NCBI GenBank assembly: GCA_003142355.1
Contig: PLMF01000395.1
Span: 1 to 10,541, forward strand
Length of the DNA: 10,541 nucleotides
Direction of reading: 5' to 3'
Source: Bryobacterales bacterium
GTDB lineage: Bacteria > Acidobacteriota > Terriglobia > Bryobacterales > Bryobacteraceae
The position numbers were made by a program, and so were the translations under genes. Shown one piece after another: positions 1-7,113 of this stretch; position 1 is the first letter of the stretch; each line of letters starts with the position of its first letter. The notes under the pieces were generated by a model, which ran no database searches, had not been told where the DNA came from, and saw only the letters and a program-made list of their open reading frames with translations.

Positions 1-297
1 GGCGGTCTGTAACGCGGTGAGCGCGACGCGGTCTCCATTGCGCAGGTGGTGATGACTGCTGATGGTCATGCCATCACGCAGTCCGCAGAGACGCAGCGCG
101 GTTTCCAAGTCGCGGACGCGCTTGTCCCCGTTTGTGGGATAATCGGCGCTGCTGCGGATAGGCGGGGTGGCTTTAGTTCCCGTGGGAGTTTGTTGATTAA
201 CTCCGTTGTACGGCGATTCTTGGCGGCCGTTGACATGAGTTGGCACGCGCCGGCCGGCAGCGTTCGTGACCAAGCTTGTTGCTACGCCCGCACTCAT
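1..297 (-). CDS. citF: Citrate lyase alpha subunit (CitF), N-terminal part, truncated by the window edge
   Basis: The visible part is the first 99 codons, and the rest lies beyond the left edge. CitF is the citrate:acetyl-ACP transferase subunit of citrate lyase, which swaps acetyl for citryl on the acyl carrier protein before CitE cleaves it. The diagnostic stretch is at residues 63-89, where DLETALRLCGLRDGMTIS is followed by SHHHLRNGD. This matches the start of the conserved CitF core (GLxDGMTxSFHHxxRxGD in known CitF). Residues 1-60 are low-similarity and polar, as in other CitF leaders. The ATG overlaps the citDE stop as ATGA, and an AGGAGA motif lies 6 nt upstream, so both the start and translational coupling are well supported. 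Family assignment is confident; completeness cannot be judged. Confidence 0.85.
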   Translation of the reverse strand, partial: MSAGVATSLVTNAAGRRVPTHVNGRQESPYNGVNQQTPTGTKATPPIRSSADYPTNGDKRVRDLETALRLCGLRDGMTISSHHHLRNGDRVALTALQTA

Positions 298-1535
298 GAT
301 GCTTCTCCTGCCGGCGCCTGATCGGCACTGATGCCCATCTTCTTGGCCAGGGCGACCAGCTTCACGGCGCGTTGCACGACCGGGGCGTCAATCATCTTGG
401 ACCCTAAGCTCACCACGCCAAGTCCGCGAGCTTGCGCCTCGTCGAAGGCTGCAACGATTGCAAGCGCCTTCTCCAGTTCGTTCGGCGCAGGTGCAAAGGC
501 ACGATGAATGATCTCAATTTGCACCGGATGAATGCAGCCCATGCCTTCAAACCCCATGGCGCGTGAAGCCTCGCCCCAATACAGCAGTCCCTCGGTGTCG
601 GCGACGTCACCATACACGGAGTCGATCGCCTGCACATGCGCGGCGTGGGCGGCGTTCACCACGCGCATGCGGGCATAGAGCGATTCGCTTCCGCCTGCTG
701 TCTTGGCCACGCCGAGATCGGCAGTGTAGTCCTCCAATCCGAGAGTGATGGCCGCAATGCGGTCCGACGCCGTGGCGATGGCGAACGCATTCTCAATGCC
801 CAGCGCCGATTCGAGAATCGGCATCAGCCAAATGGGACGCGTGACGCCCACTCCTTTTGCGATTGAGTCGATAGCTCCCACAACGTCAGATATCTGCGCA
901 GCAGTTTCGACTTTCGGAACCAGAATGAGATCGGGCGACTGCGGAACGATTTCTTCCAGATCAGCCAGCCCGAGCGGGAGCTGATTGATTCGGACCATGC
1001 GCTCTGCCACGCCGAAATCCACCGCCCGCAGCGCATTGCGAACTAGCAGGCGCGCCGCATCTTTCTCGGCATAGTGCACCGAATCTTCCAAGTCGAGAAT
1101 GACCGCGTCCGGCCCATGCAGTCCGGCATTAATGAAATACTTGGGTTCGTTGCCGGGCAGATAAAGCCGCGACCGCCGCAGACGGTCTCGCTGCGACGGC
1201 GCCGCCAGCGTCACCGCTTCCGGCAGCACTGACTTGCGTTGTGCGAGCCCGGCGCGGCGCACCGCCGCCTCAATGCGAGCTGCGATCACGAACGGCAGCG
1301 CGCCTTCATCCACGATCTCGATTAACGCGTGCTCGACGCCCAGCGTGCGCAGGACGTCGTGCACCTGCCGCCGGATGACCTCACCGTAATACAATTCAAC
1401 GCGCGAGCGCAGGCCGATCTCAATCCCGCCGCTGCCGCGTTCCTCGAAGCTGACGTACAAGTCGGAGCGAATGTCGTCGCCGCCGCGTCCCGCCTCGCCT
1501 CGCCGCAATTCGCTAATTTTTGCCACTGCCGGCAT
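294..1535 (-). CDS. citE: Fused citrate lyase acyl carrier protein (CitD) and beta subunit (CitE)
   Basis: This 413-residue protein joins two citrate lyase subunits that are usually separate. Residues about 15-97 resemble CitD, with a GIEIGLRSRVELYYG core and a VDEGALPFVIAARIEAA helix. Residues about 118-400 are a HpcH/HpaI-CitE domain, which cleaves citryl-ACP to acetyl-ACP and oxaloacetate. CitE landmarks are SRLYLPGN (122-129), DAVILDLEDSV (143-153), R182 in RIN, E242 in ILES, D269 in GLEDYTADLG and GCIHP (333-337); R182, E242 and D269 are the expected substrate and Mg ligands. The candidate prosthetic-group serine is S24, in an RSD context rather than the usual SSD or SGD. The ATG start has GGAGAAGG upstream and overlaps the preceding dehydrogenase by 23 nt. 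The gene is coupled to citF by an ATGA overlap. Confidence 0.85.
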   Translation of the reverse strand: MPAVAKISELRRGEAGRGGDDIRSDLYVSFEERGSGGIEIGLRSRVELYYGEVIRRQVHDVLRTLGVEHALIEIVDEGALPFVIAARIEAAVRRAGLAQRKSVLPEAVTLAAPSQRDRLRRSRLYLPGNEPKYFINAGLHGPDAVILDLEDSVHYAEKDAARLLVRNALRAVDFGVAERMVRINQLPLGLADLEEIVPQSPDLILVPKVETAAQISDVVGAIDSIAKGVGVTRPIWLMPILESALGIENAFAIATASDRIAAITLGLEDYTADLGVAKTAGGSESLYARMRVVNAAHAAHVQAIDSVYGDVADTEGLLYWGEASRAMGFEGMGCIHPVQIEIIHRAFAPAPNELEKALAIVAAFDEAQARGLGVVSLGSKMIDAPVVQRAVKLVALAKKMGISADQAPAGEAS

Positions 1536-2739
1536 AAGCCTTCTCCACCGTCACCCCAAGCTTCGCCAGGATGGCGTCTGTCATCTGCGTTGTCGAGGCG
1601 GCGCCCTGGGCCAGCGATTTCGCTCCGCCGGGGATGCGCATCATGTCATAGGTGCGCACTTGGCCTTCGGCCACAACCGCCGCGATAGCATCGCGAATCT
1701 TGCGCGCCTTATCGTTCTCTCCAAGATGATCAAGCATCATCGCTGCCGAGAGAATCATAGCAATCGGGTTGACGATCGCCGGATCCAACTCGGCATACTT
1801 CGGAGCCGACCCATGCGTGGGCTCGAACACCGCGACCTCCTGGCCAATGTTGCCCGACGCCGCAAAACCAAGCCCACCAACCAGTCCCGCGAATGCGTCG
1901 CTGATGACATCGCCGAACAAGTTGCTGGCCACGATCACGCCATACTCTTCCGGGTTCTTGGTCAGCCACATGGTCTGCGCATCGATATTGGTGGACCACA
2001 GCGCAATGTCGCTATATTGCTTGTGCACTTCTTTGGCGGCTTCTTCCATCATGCCCGAAGTTTCGCGCAGCACGTTGGGCTTCTCGCAGATGGTCACCGA
2101 TTTGTAGCCGTGCTTGCGCGCATGAAGGAATGCGGCCTCGCAAATCCGGCGCGCCCCCGGACGCGTGATGACGCGCACTGAAATCGCCAGGTCCTCGCCG
2201 GCGACGTTGGCGAACGGCTTGAACTTCGGATGGGTGCGTAATGCGTCACGCACCGGTTGCGGAGGATTCGTCCACTCCACTCCCGCGTACAGTCCTTCCG
2301 TGTTCTGGCGGAAGACCACCACGTCCACCTTGGGCTCCTCGTACCCGCCAGCCGGTTTCTGGCGGATAAAGTTGAGCGGGTTGCCGGGGAACGACAGGCA
2401 CGGCCGCATGCACACATCGAGGTTGAAGATCTGTCGCATGGAAACGATCGGGCTGAAGTATTGGTAGCCTTTGCCGCGTAATGCAGGGCTCAACTCGGCC
2501 TCGGCCTCCTTCTTCGGCTTCGAGGTGATAGCGCCGAACAGACCGACCTTGTGCTGGCGCAGCAGTTCGATGGTGCGCTCGGGAAGCGCGTCGCCTTGCT
2601 TGATCCAGCACTCCCAGCCGATGTCGGCGTGTACGTACTCAGCCTCGAAACCAACGGCGTCGAGCACCCGAATCGCTTCGGGCAGGACCTGGTTGCTAAT
2701 GCCATCGCCCGGCATGGATACGACTTTACGTTTCGCCAT
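1513..2739 (-). CDS. Isocitrate/isopropylmalate-family dehydrogenase, probably NADP-dependent
   Basis: This 408-residue protein is a metal-dependent beta-decarboxylating dehydrogenase. Family features are GDGI (11-14), S96, R102 and R112 in the substrate loop, FRQNTEGLY (143-151) with Y151, K220 in EKPN, and the metal ligands D253, D277 and D281. K314-Y315 in HGSAPKYA correspond to the NADP determinants of E. coli isocitrate dehydrogenase (K344/Y345), so NADP is predicted. The position of E. coli N115, which helps bind the isocitrate gamma-carboxylate, appears to be Ile98, so isocitrate as substrate is likely but not proven. The ATG at 2739 was chosen because GAGGAG lies 9 nt upstream; the TTG three codons earlier abuts that motif. 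Position between nuoI and citrate lyase genes suggests a role at the citrate/2-oxoglutarate node. Confidence 0.85.
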   Translation of the reverse strand: MAKRKVVSMPGDGISNQVLPEAIRVLDAVGFEAEYVHADIGWECWIKQGDALPERTIELLRQHKVGLFGAITSKPKKEAEAELSPALRGKGYQYFSPIVSMRQIFNLDVCMRPCLSFPGNPLNFIRQKPAGGYEEPKVDVVVFRQNTEGLYAGVEWTNPPQPVRDALRTHPKFKPFANVAGEDLAISVRVITRPGARRICEAAFLHARKHGYKSVTICEKPNVLRETSGMMEEAAKEVHKQYSDIALWSTNIDAQTMWLTKNPEEYGVIVASNLFGDVISDAFAGLVGGLGFAASGNIGQEVAVFEPTHGSAPKYAELDPAIVNPIAMILSAAMMLDHLGENDKARKIRDAIAAVVAEGQVRTYDMMRIPGGAKSLAQGAASTTQMTDAILAKLGVTVEKAYAGSGKN

Positions 2740-2793
2740 GAACGCCAACTCCTCTACTTGCCGCTACGCCGTTACCGTACTCCATTCCGCTTG

Positions 2794-2818
2794 CCATCCC
2801 GGGCGAGTCGAGGGACCT
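2794..2818. repeat. Candidate dispersed intergenic repeat (GGTCCCTCGACTCGCCCGGG type)
   Basis: On the minus strand this stretch reads GGTCCCTCGACTCGCCCGGG followed by ATGG. From memory, similar strings recur between genes in several GC-rich bacterial genomes. Only one copy is present here, so calling it a repeat is inference. It lies in the 135-nt gap between nuoI and the dehydrogenase, together with the AACTGAC array. Confidence 0.3.
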
Positions 2819-2839
2819 GCCCAAACGCCAGCTCTACCA

Positions 2840-2871
2840 AACTGACAACTGACTACTGGCAACTGACAACT
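2840..2871. repeat. Short 7-bp tandem repeat, unit AACTGAC
   Basis: There are four consecutive 7-nt units: AACTGAC, AACTGAC, TACTGGC (two mismatches) and AACTGAC, followed by a partial AACT. The array sits 4 nt beyond the nuoI stop codon, in the gap before the dehydrogenase gene. No protein reading frame explains it. Function is unknown; it could affect the mRNA between the two gene groups or be a neutral simple repeat. Confidence 0.7.
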
Positions 2872-2874
2872 CCT

Positions 2875-3336
2875 TCACTTCGCGTACTTCTCCGGCTCGG
2901 GCCCGCGCTCCAATGCCGCCTGGTCCAGCACCATGCCCTCGCGGCTGTACAACGCCATCTCGTAATCCTGGGTCAGCTCCAGCGCGTCGGTCGAGCAAGC
3001 CTCCTCGCACAGGCCGCAGAACATGCAGCGGCTCAGGTCGTAGGTCCACGAGACCACCTCTTTGCGCTTGGTCGCCGGGTTGCGTTCGCCCTTTACCACG
3101 ATGAGTTGCTCCGGACAAGCCAGCGCGCACAGGTTGCAGGAGATGCAGAGCGTCTCGCCGTTATCCGGATTGATGTTGAGCCGCGGCGCCCCGCGATACC
3201 GCTCGGCCACCTTGGGCCGTTCCGCCGGGTATTGCTCGGTAACGATGTACTTGGGTTTCTGGTACCCGAACGTAACCGCCAGCCCCTGGAACAGATCCAC
3301 CAGAAAGATCTTTCGGAAAAGCTTCCCCGCGCTCAC
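2875..3336 (-). CDS. nuoI: NADH-quinone oxidoreductase subunit I (NuoI), 2x[4Fe-4S] ferredoxin-like
   Basis: This 153-residue iron-sulfur subunit links the peripheral arm of complex I to the quinone site. Two classic cluster motifs are visible: [12 protein letters not shown] (C64, C67, C70, C74) and [11 protein letters not shown] (C104, C107, C110, C114). Typical NuoI context surrounds them: RYRGAPRLN before the first motif and [11 protein letters not shown] after the second. An open frame continues upstream inside nuoD, but homology starts at GTG 3336, which overlaps the nuoD stop as GTGA, so that start is preferred. The gene is translationally coupled to nuoD. NuoH, normally next to NuoI, is absent from the window. 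Identity is highly confident. Confidence 0.95.
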   Translation of the reverse strand: MSAGKLFRKIFLVDLFQGLAVTFGYQKPKYIVTEQYPAERPKVAERYRGAPRLNINPDNGETLCISCNLCALACPEQLIVVKGERNPATKRKEVVSWTYDLSRCMFCGLCEEACSTDALELTQDYEMALYSREGMVLDQAALERGPEPEKYAK

Positions 3337-4445
3337 CGGTCCACCTCTCCGAGTACGATGTCCAGCGTCCCAATCACCGCGCAAATGTCCGCCACCAGCG
3401 CGCCGCGGACCATGCGGTCCAGCGCCTGGAGATTGATGAACGACGGCGGCCGCACACGCACGCGGTACGGCTGCGTGGAACCGTCGCTGACCACGTAATA
3501 CCCCAGCTCGCCCTTGGGCGCTTCGATGGAAACGTACGCTTCGCCCACCGGCGGCTTGATCACCTTTCCCACCTTGCCCATGATGGGGCCTTCGGGAATG
3601 TTCTCCACGGCCTGCCGGATGATGCGCACCGACTGGCGCATCTCCTCGATCCGCACCATGTACCGGTCGAAGGTGTCGCCGTTTTGCCGGATGGGGATTT
3701 CGAAATCGTATTTCTCGTAGCCCGAATACGGCTGCGCCTTGCGCAGGTCCCACTTCACGCCCGCCGCGCGCAGCAACGGCCCGGTCACGCCGTACTCCTT
3801 GCACTCGTCGGCGGTCAAGACGCCCACGTTGGTGAGCCGCCCCAACCAGATGCGGTTGCCGGTCAGCAGTGCTTCATACTCGTCCACCTTCGCCGGAAAC
3901 ATGTCGCAGAAGGCCTTCACGTCCTGCTCGAAGCCTTCATAGGTCTCATATTGCAGCCCGCCGATGCGGAAGGCGTGCGTGGTCAGCCGCGCGCCGCAGT
4001 ACTTCTCGAAAATGTTGAGCGCCTCTTCCCGCTCGCGGAAGCAGTAGAACACGGGCGTAATGGCGCCGATATCGAGCGCGTGCGTCCCCAGCCACACCAG
4101 GTGGCTGGCAATGCGGTTCAACTCGGTGAGGATGACGCGCACCACTTGCGCTCGCGGCGGCGCCTCCACGTTCAGCAGTTTCTCCACCGCCAGGCAGTAG
4201 CCCAGACCATTGGGTATGGCCGCCACGTAGTCCATGCGGTCGACGTACGGATTGAACTGCGCCCAGGTGCGGTTCTCGGCGATCTTCTCCACGCCGCGAT
4301 GCAGGTAGCCGATGACGCAATCCGTCCCCAGAATCTTCTCGCCGTCCAGCTTGAGGATGACGCGCAGCACGCCGTGCGTGGAGGGGTGCTGCGGCCCCAT
4401 GTTGAGGACCAATTCGGTCGAATCTAGAAAAGTGGCATCCGGCAT
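3333..4445 (-). CDS. nuoD: NADH-quinone oxidoreductase subunit D (NuoD), short form
   Basis: NuoD is the 49-kDa-type peripheral subunit that forms the quinone pocket with NuoB. The 370-residue protein shows [12 protein letters not shown] near the start (H20, H24) and [12 protein letters not shown], whose Y83 corresponds to the quinone-site tyrosine of Thermus Nqo4. It ends in the usual LGEVDR. It is about 30-40 residues shorter than Thermus Nqo4. The missing part appears to lie between KVIKPP and [13 protein letters not shown], where the longer proteins carry a MExxIxHFK segment. The chosen ATG begins 7 nt after the nuoC stop and fits family N-termini. A TTG at 4469, inside nuoC and with AGGAG upstream, is a possible alternative that adds eight residues. 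The stop overlaps nuoI. Confidence 0.93.
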   Translation of the reverse strand: MPDATFLDSTELVLNMGPQHPSTHGVLRVILKLDGEKILGTDCVIGYLHRGVEKIAENRTWAQFNPYVDRMDYVAAIPNGLGYCLAVEKLLNVEAPPRAQVVRVILTELNRIASHLVWLGTHALDIGAITPVFYCFREREEALNIFEKYCGARLTTHAFRIGGLQYETYEGFEQDVKAFCDMFPAKVDEYEALLTGNRIWLGRLTNVGVLTADECKEYGVTGPLLRAAGVKWDLRKAQPYSGYEKYDFEIPIRQNGDTFDRYMVRIEEMRQSVRIIRQAVENIPEGPIMGKVGKVIKPPVGEAYVSIEAPKGELGYYVVSDGSTQPYRVRVRPPSFINLQALDRMVRGALVADICAVIGTLDIVLGEVDR

Positions 4446-4452
4446 ATTGGCG

Positions 4453-5058
4453 TCACTGGCCGCTTTCAATGCCCAGGTTCTCCTGCACCCAGCGCTGATC
4501 CTGCTGAAGAATGGAGTAGTCCTTGCGCAGCGGATGGCCCTGCCATCCCTCGGGCATCAGGATGCGCCGCATATCCGGGTGCCCGGCGAACTCGATGCCG
4601 AACATATCGAATACTTCGCGCTCCAGCCAATTGGCCGTCAGGTGCACGCCCACGGCGGTCTCCGGCTTGTAGCCGTCGGGAATGTGAGTCTTGATCCGCA
4701 CCCTCTCGTTCCTGGGGAAGCTATATACAATGTACACGAGGTCGAAGCGCTCGGGCCGTTTGGGCCAATCCACCGCGGTGATATCGACCAGGTAGTCGAA
4801 ATCCGCTTCCAGCTTCAGATATTCGAGGATGGCGACCGCCGCTTCCGGCTTGGCGACGACGAAGTTCTGGCCCAGGTAGGTGGAGGTTTCGCCGATCCGG
4901 TCGCCAAACCTCTCTTTCAACTCACGCGCGAGGTCGTTTTCCCAAGGCGTGGCCGCCATGGTCGCGGGCGGCTTCGGAGCCGCCGCGGCGGGCTTGGGAG
5001 GAGATGGTTTTGCCGGCTGTCCCGCCGCCTCACCCCCAGGCTTTTGCTCGTCAGCCAT
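4453..5058 (-). CDS. nuoC: NADH-quinone oxidoreductase subunit C (NuoC) with Pro/Ala-rich N-terminal tail
   Basis: This 201-residue 30-kDa-type subunit of complex I is first in the minus-strand group. The family signature is clear near the C-terminus: [17 protein letters not shown] followed by RRILMPEGW and [19 protein letters not shown] and [10 protein letters not shown] are typical core strands. Residues about 6-36 are rich in Pro, Ala and Lys and look disordered; they are an addition relative to minimal NuoC. The ATG has GAGGAG 5 nt upstream, and a good promoter lies just beyond it. NuoA and NuoB, usually immediately upstream, are not here; a divergent radical SAM gene takes their place. 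Confidence 0.93.
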   Translation of the reverse strand: MADEQKPGGEAAGQPAKPSPPKPAAAAPKPPATMAATPWENDLARELKERFGDRIGETSTYLGQNFVVAKPEAAVAILEYLKLEADFDYLVDITAVDWPKRPERFDLVYIVYSFPRNERVRIKTHIPDGYKPETAVGVHLTANWLEREVFDMFGIEFAGHPDMRRILMPEGWQGHPLRKDYSILQQDQRWVQENLGIESGQ

Positions 5059-5082
5059 TCAGTCTCCTCGTGAAGACTCTTA

Positions 5083-5112
5083 CACATATCACCCGCCGTG
5101 GAGAAGTGTCAA
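5083..5112 (-). promoter_or_regulatory. Sigma-70-type promoter for the nuoC-led operon
   Basis: On the minus strand there is a perfect TTGACA (5107-5112), an 18-nt spacer, and TATGTG (5083-5088) preceded by TGA, an extended -10 pattern. Predicted transcription would begin near 5076, giving a short leader of about 17 nt before nuoC that contains its GAGGAG ribosome binding site. The -10 box is weak on its own, so the call rests on the -35, the extended -10 and the position. Confidence 0.55.
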
Positions 5113-5161
5113 ATTGCGGTAGCGCCGGTCGGTTCCGCACGCTCCGCGGACCGCCACGATT

Positions 5162-5179
5162 GTGCTGTAATAAGAGCAC
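5162..5179. promoter_or_regulatory. Small inverted repeat (GTGCT-N8-AGCAC) before the radical SAM gene
   Basis: Five-base arms GTGCT (5162-5166) and AGCAC (5175-5179) flank an AT-rich centre. A -10-like TGTAAT (5166-5171) falls inside, so it could be an operator over a promoter for the plus-strand genes. No convincing -35 is seen at the right distance, and arms this short can arise by chance. Confidence 0.22.
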
Positions 5180-5187
5180 TTGGCGGT

Positions 5188-6201
5188 ATGTCGCACTCAG
5201 TCCAGTACCTCAGAACCTGGAACCGCCTGCACCGGCGCATCCGTGAGCTCCGGATGATTGCCAAGGGGCTGGCCTCCACCGATCATCCCATCATGGCGCA
5301 CGTCATTCCCATGCGCCGCTGCAATCTTTCGTGCGCCTACTGCAACGAATACGACGACCATTCCAAACCCGTGCCGCTCGCGGTGATGTGCCAGCGGCTT
5401 CGCCGCCTGGCCGAACTCGGAACCACCATCGTCACCATCAGCGGCGGCGAGCCGCTGCTGCACCCGGACCTGGACCCGATCATCGAGCGCATTCGCCGCC
5501 ACGGCATGATCGCCGGCATGATCACCAACGGCTACCTGCTCACCGCCGAGCGCATCCAGCGCCTCAACCGCGCCGGGCTCGAGCACCTGCAAATCTCCAT
5601 CGACAACGTCATGCCCGACGACGCTTCCAAGAAGAGCCTCAAGGTGCTCGACAAGAAACTGCGCATGCTGGCCGAGCACGCCGCTTTCCACGTGAACATC
5701 AACTCGGTGGTCGGCGGCGGCATCCGCAATCCCCAGGACGCGCTCGTCATCGGCCGGCGCGCGCTCGAGTTGGGGTTCACCTCGACGGTGGGGATCATCC
5801 ACGACGGCGAAGGCCAATTGCAGCCGTTGCGCGACCAGGAGCTTGAAGTTTACAGGGCCATGCGCTCGATGGAGAAGAGCAGCTACGCGCAGCTCAACTA
5901 TTTCCAGGACAACATCGCGCACGGCAAAGAGAACCAGTGGCGCTGCCGCGCCGGCGCGCGCTATCTCTATATTTGCGAAGACGGCCTGGTGCATTACTGC
6001 TCGCAGCAGCGCGGCTACCCCGCCAAGCCGCTGCTCGAATACACCGTCGAGGACATCCGCCGCGAGTACCGCACCGCCAAAAGCTGTGCGCCGCGCTGCA
6101 CCGTGGCTTGTGTGCACCAGGTGGCCTATATCGATTTCTGGCGCGGCGCTCAGGACCTGGCGCCGTCGCCAGGGGTGCAAGGGCTGGTCCAGCTTCAGTG
6201 A
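5188..6201 (+). CDS. Radical SAM protein with SPASM-like C-terminal cysteines, substrate unknown
   Basis: This 337-residue protein (from the ATG at 5188) has the radical SAM CxxxCxxC motif CNLSCAYC (C45, C49, C52) for the catalytic [4Fe-4S] cluster and SAM cleavage, and SGGEPL (85-90) for SAM binding. A C-terminal block resembles a SPASM or twitch auxiliary-cluster domain: C253 in WRCRAG, C263 and C271 around a DGLVHYC strand, then C300, C304 and C308 in [10 protein letters not shown]. Such domains occur in peptide-modifying and other radical SAM enzymes, but no precursor peptide is seen nearby and the substrate is not known. The frame is open upstream to a GTG at 5098, but that stretch does not look like family sequence. 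No strong ribosome binding site precedes the ATG. The pirin gene follows after 12 nt. Confidence 0.85.
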   Translation: MSHSVQYLRTWNRLHRRIRELRMIAKGLASTDHPIMAHVIPMRRCNLSCAYCNEYDDHSKPVPLAVMCQRLRRLAELGTTIVTISGGEPLLHPDLDPIIERIRRHGMIAGMITNGYLLTAERIQRLNRAGLEHLQISIDNVMPDDASKKSLKVLDKKLRMLAEHAAFHVNINSVVGGGIRNPQDALVIGRRALELGFTSTVGIIHDGEGQLQPLRDQELEVYRAMRSMEKSSYAQLNYFQDNIAHGKENQWRCRAGARYLYICEDGLVHYCSQQRGYPAKPLLEYTVEDIRREYRTAKSCAPRCTVACVHQVAYIDFWRGAQDLAPSPGVQGLVQLQ

Positions 6202-6213
6202 GATGCTATTAAT

Positions 6214-7113
6214 ATGTCCCTTCGACCAATTAAACGGCTCAGCCAGGCCAAACCAACCATCGAAGGCGCGGGCGTGCACCTGCGCCGCGCATTCGGCTTC
6301 GGCAACACCACGGAGTTCGACCCGTTCCTCCTGCTGGACGACTTCCGCAATGACGTCCCCGAGGATTATCTGGCGGGTTTCCCGTGGCACCCCCACCGCG
6401 GGATCGAAACCATCACTTACGTCCTCACGGGGACCGTGGAGCACGGCGACAGCATGGGCAACCATGGCGCCATCGCCGCCGGTGACGTGCAGTGGATGAC
6501 AGCGGGGAAAGGAATCATTCACCAGGAGATGCCCAAGGGCGATCCCGAGGGCCGCATGCATGGTTTTCAGCTCTGGGCGAACCTGCCGTCGGCGTTGAAG
6601 ATGACCGCCCCCCGTTATCAGGAGGTCAAGGCAGCCGATATCCCCCTGGTGCAAGATGACGATGGCACCGCGGTCCGCATCGTCTGCGGAAGTTTCTGGG
6701 GGAAGACAGGCCCGGTGCAGGGCATCGCGGCCGACCCCACCTACCTGGATGTATCGGTGCCTCCGCGCCGCAGGAAGACCCTCCCCGTGGAGACCACCCG
6801 CCACGCCTTCGCCTACGTTTTTTTCGGAGACGGAAAGTTCTGCAACGCTTCGGGTCCGCTGGCGGTGCCCACCGAAGCCGTGGGATGGGCGGATACCAAG
6901 CCTCCCACGGAGGCGAACAATCGCTCGCTGGTGCTGTTCGACCGTGGCGACGAGATCGAGGTACAGGCCGGAGAGGACGGCGTTCGCTTCCTGCTGGTCT
7001 CGGGAAAGCCGCTTGTCGAGCCGGTGGCGTGGTACGGCCCCATCGTGATGAACACGCAGGAAGAGTTGCGGCAGGCGTTCGACGAACTGGAGCGAGGGAC
7101 CTTCCTCAAATGA
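6214..7113 (+). CDS. Pirin-family bicupin protein
   Basis: This 299-residue protein is a two-domain cupin of the pirin/YhhW family. Members bind a metal, usually iron, and some act as quercetin 2,3-dioxygenases while others are regulatory. The four expected ligands are present: H59 and H61 in FPWHPHRGIETITYV, and H103 and E105 in KGIIHQEMP. MHGFQLWANLP (115-125) is another family hallmark. Length is normal for the family. The start lies 12 nt after the radical SAM stop, with only a weak GAG upstream. The stop TGA overlaps the next gene's ATG. The substrate cannot be read from the sequence; co-transcription with a radical SAM protein and an AKR-fold protein is the main clue. Confidence 0.92.
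   Translation: MSLRPIKRLSQAKPTIEGAGVHLRRAFGFGNTTEFDPFLLLDDFRNDVPEDYLAGFPWHPHRGIETITYVLTGTVEHGDSMGNHGAIAAGDVQWMTAGKGIIHQEMPKGDPEGRMHGFQLWANLPSALKMTAPRYQEVKAADIPLVQDDDGTAVRIVCGSFWGKTGPVQGIAADPTYLDVSVPPRRRKTLPVETTRHAFAYVFFGDGKFCNASGPLAVPTEAVGWADTKPPTEANNRSLVLFDRGDEIEVQAGEDGVRFLLVSGKPLVEPVAWYGPIVMNTQEELRQAFDELERGTFLK

Noticed and set aside
46..321. A 91-codon plus-strand frame at the left edge
   Set aside because: The minus strand of the same region encodes the CitF N-terminus with a good ribosome binding site and family motif.
2551..3498. A 315-codon plus-strand frame over nuoI and the dehydrogenase
   Set aside because: It lies antisense to nuoI, nuoD and dehydrogenase sequence with strong family motifs, and its product resembles no protein I know.
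5098..5187. A 30-residue N-terminal extension of the radical SAM protein from GTG 5098
   Set aside because: The extension lacks family-like sequence and would overlap the nuoC promoter; the ATG at 5188 fits the protein better.
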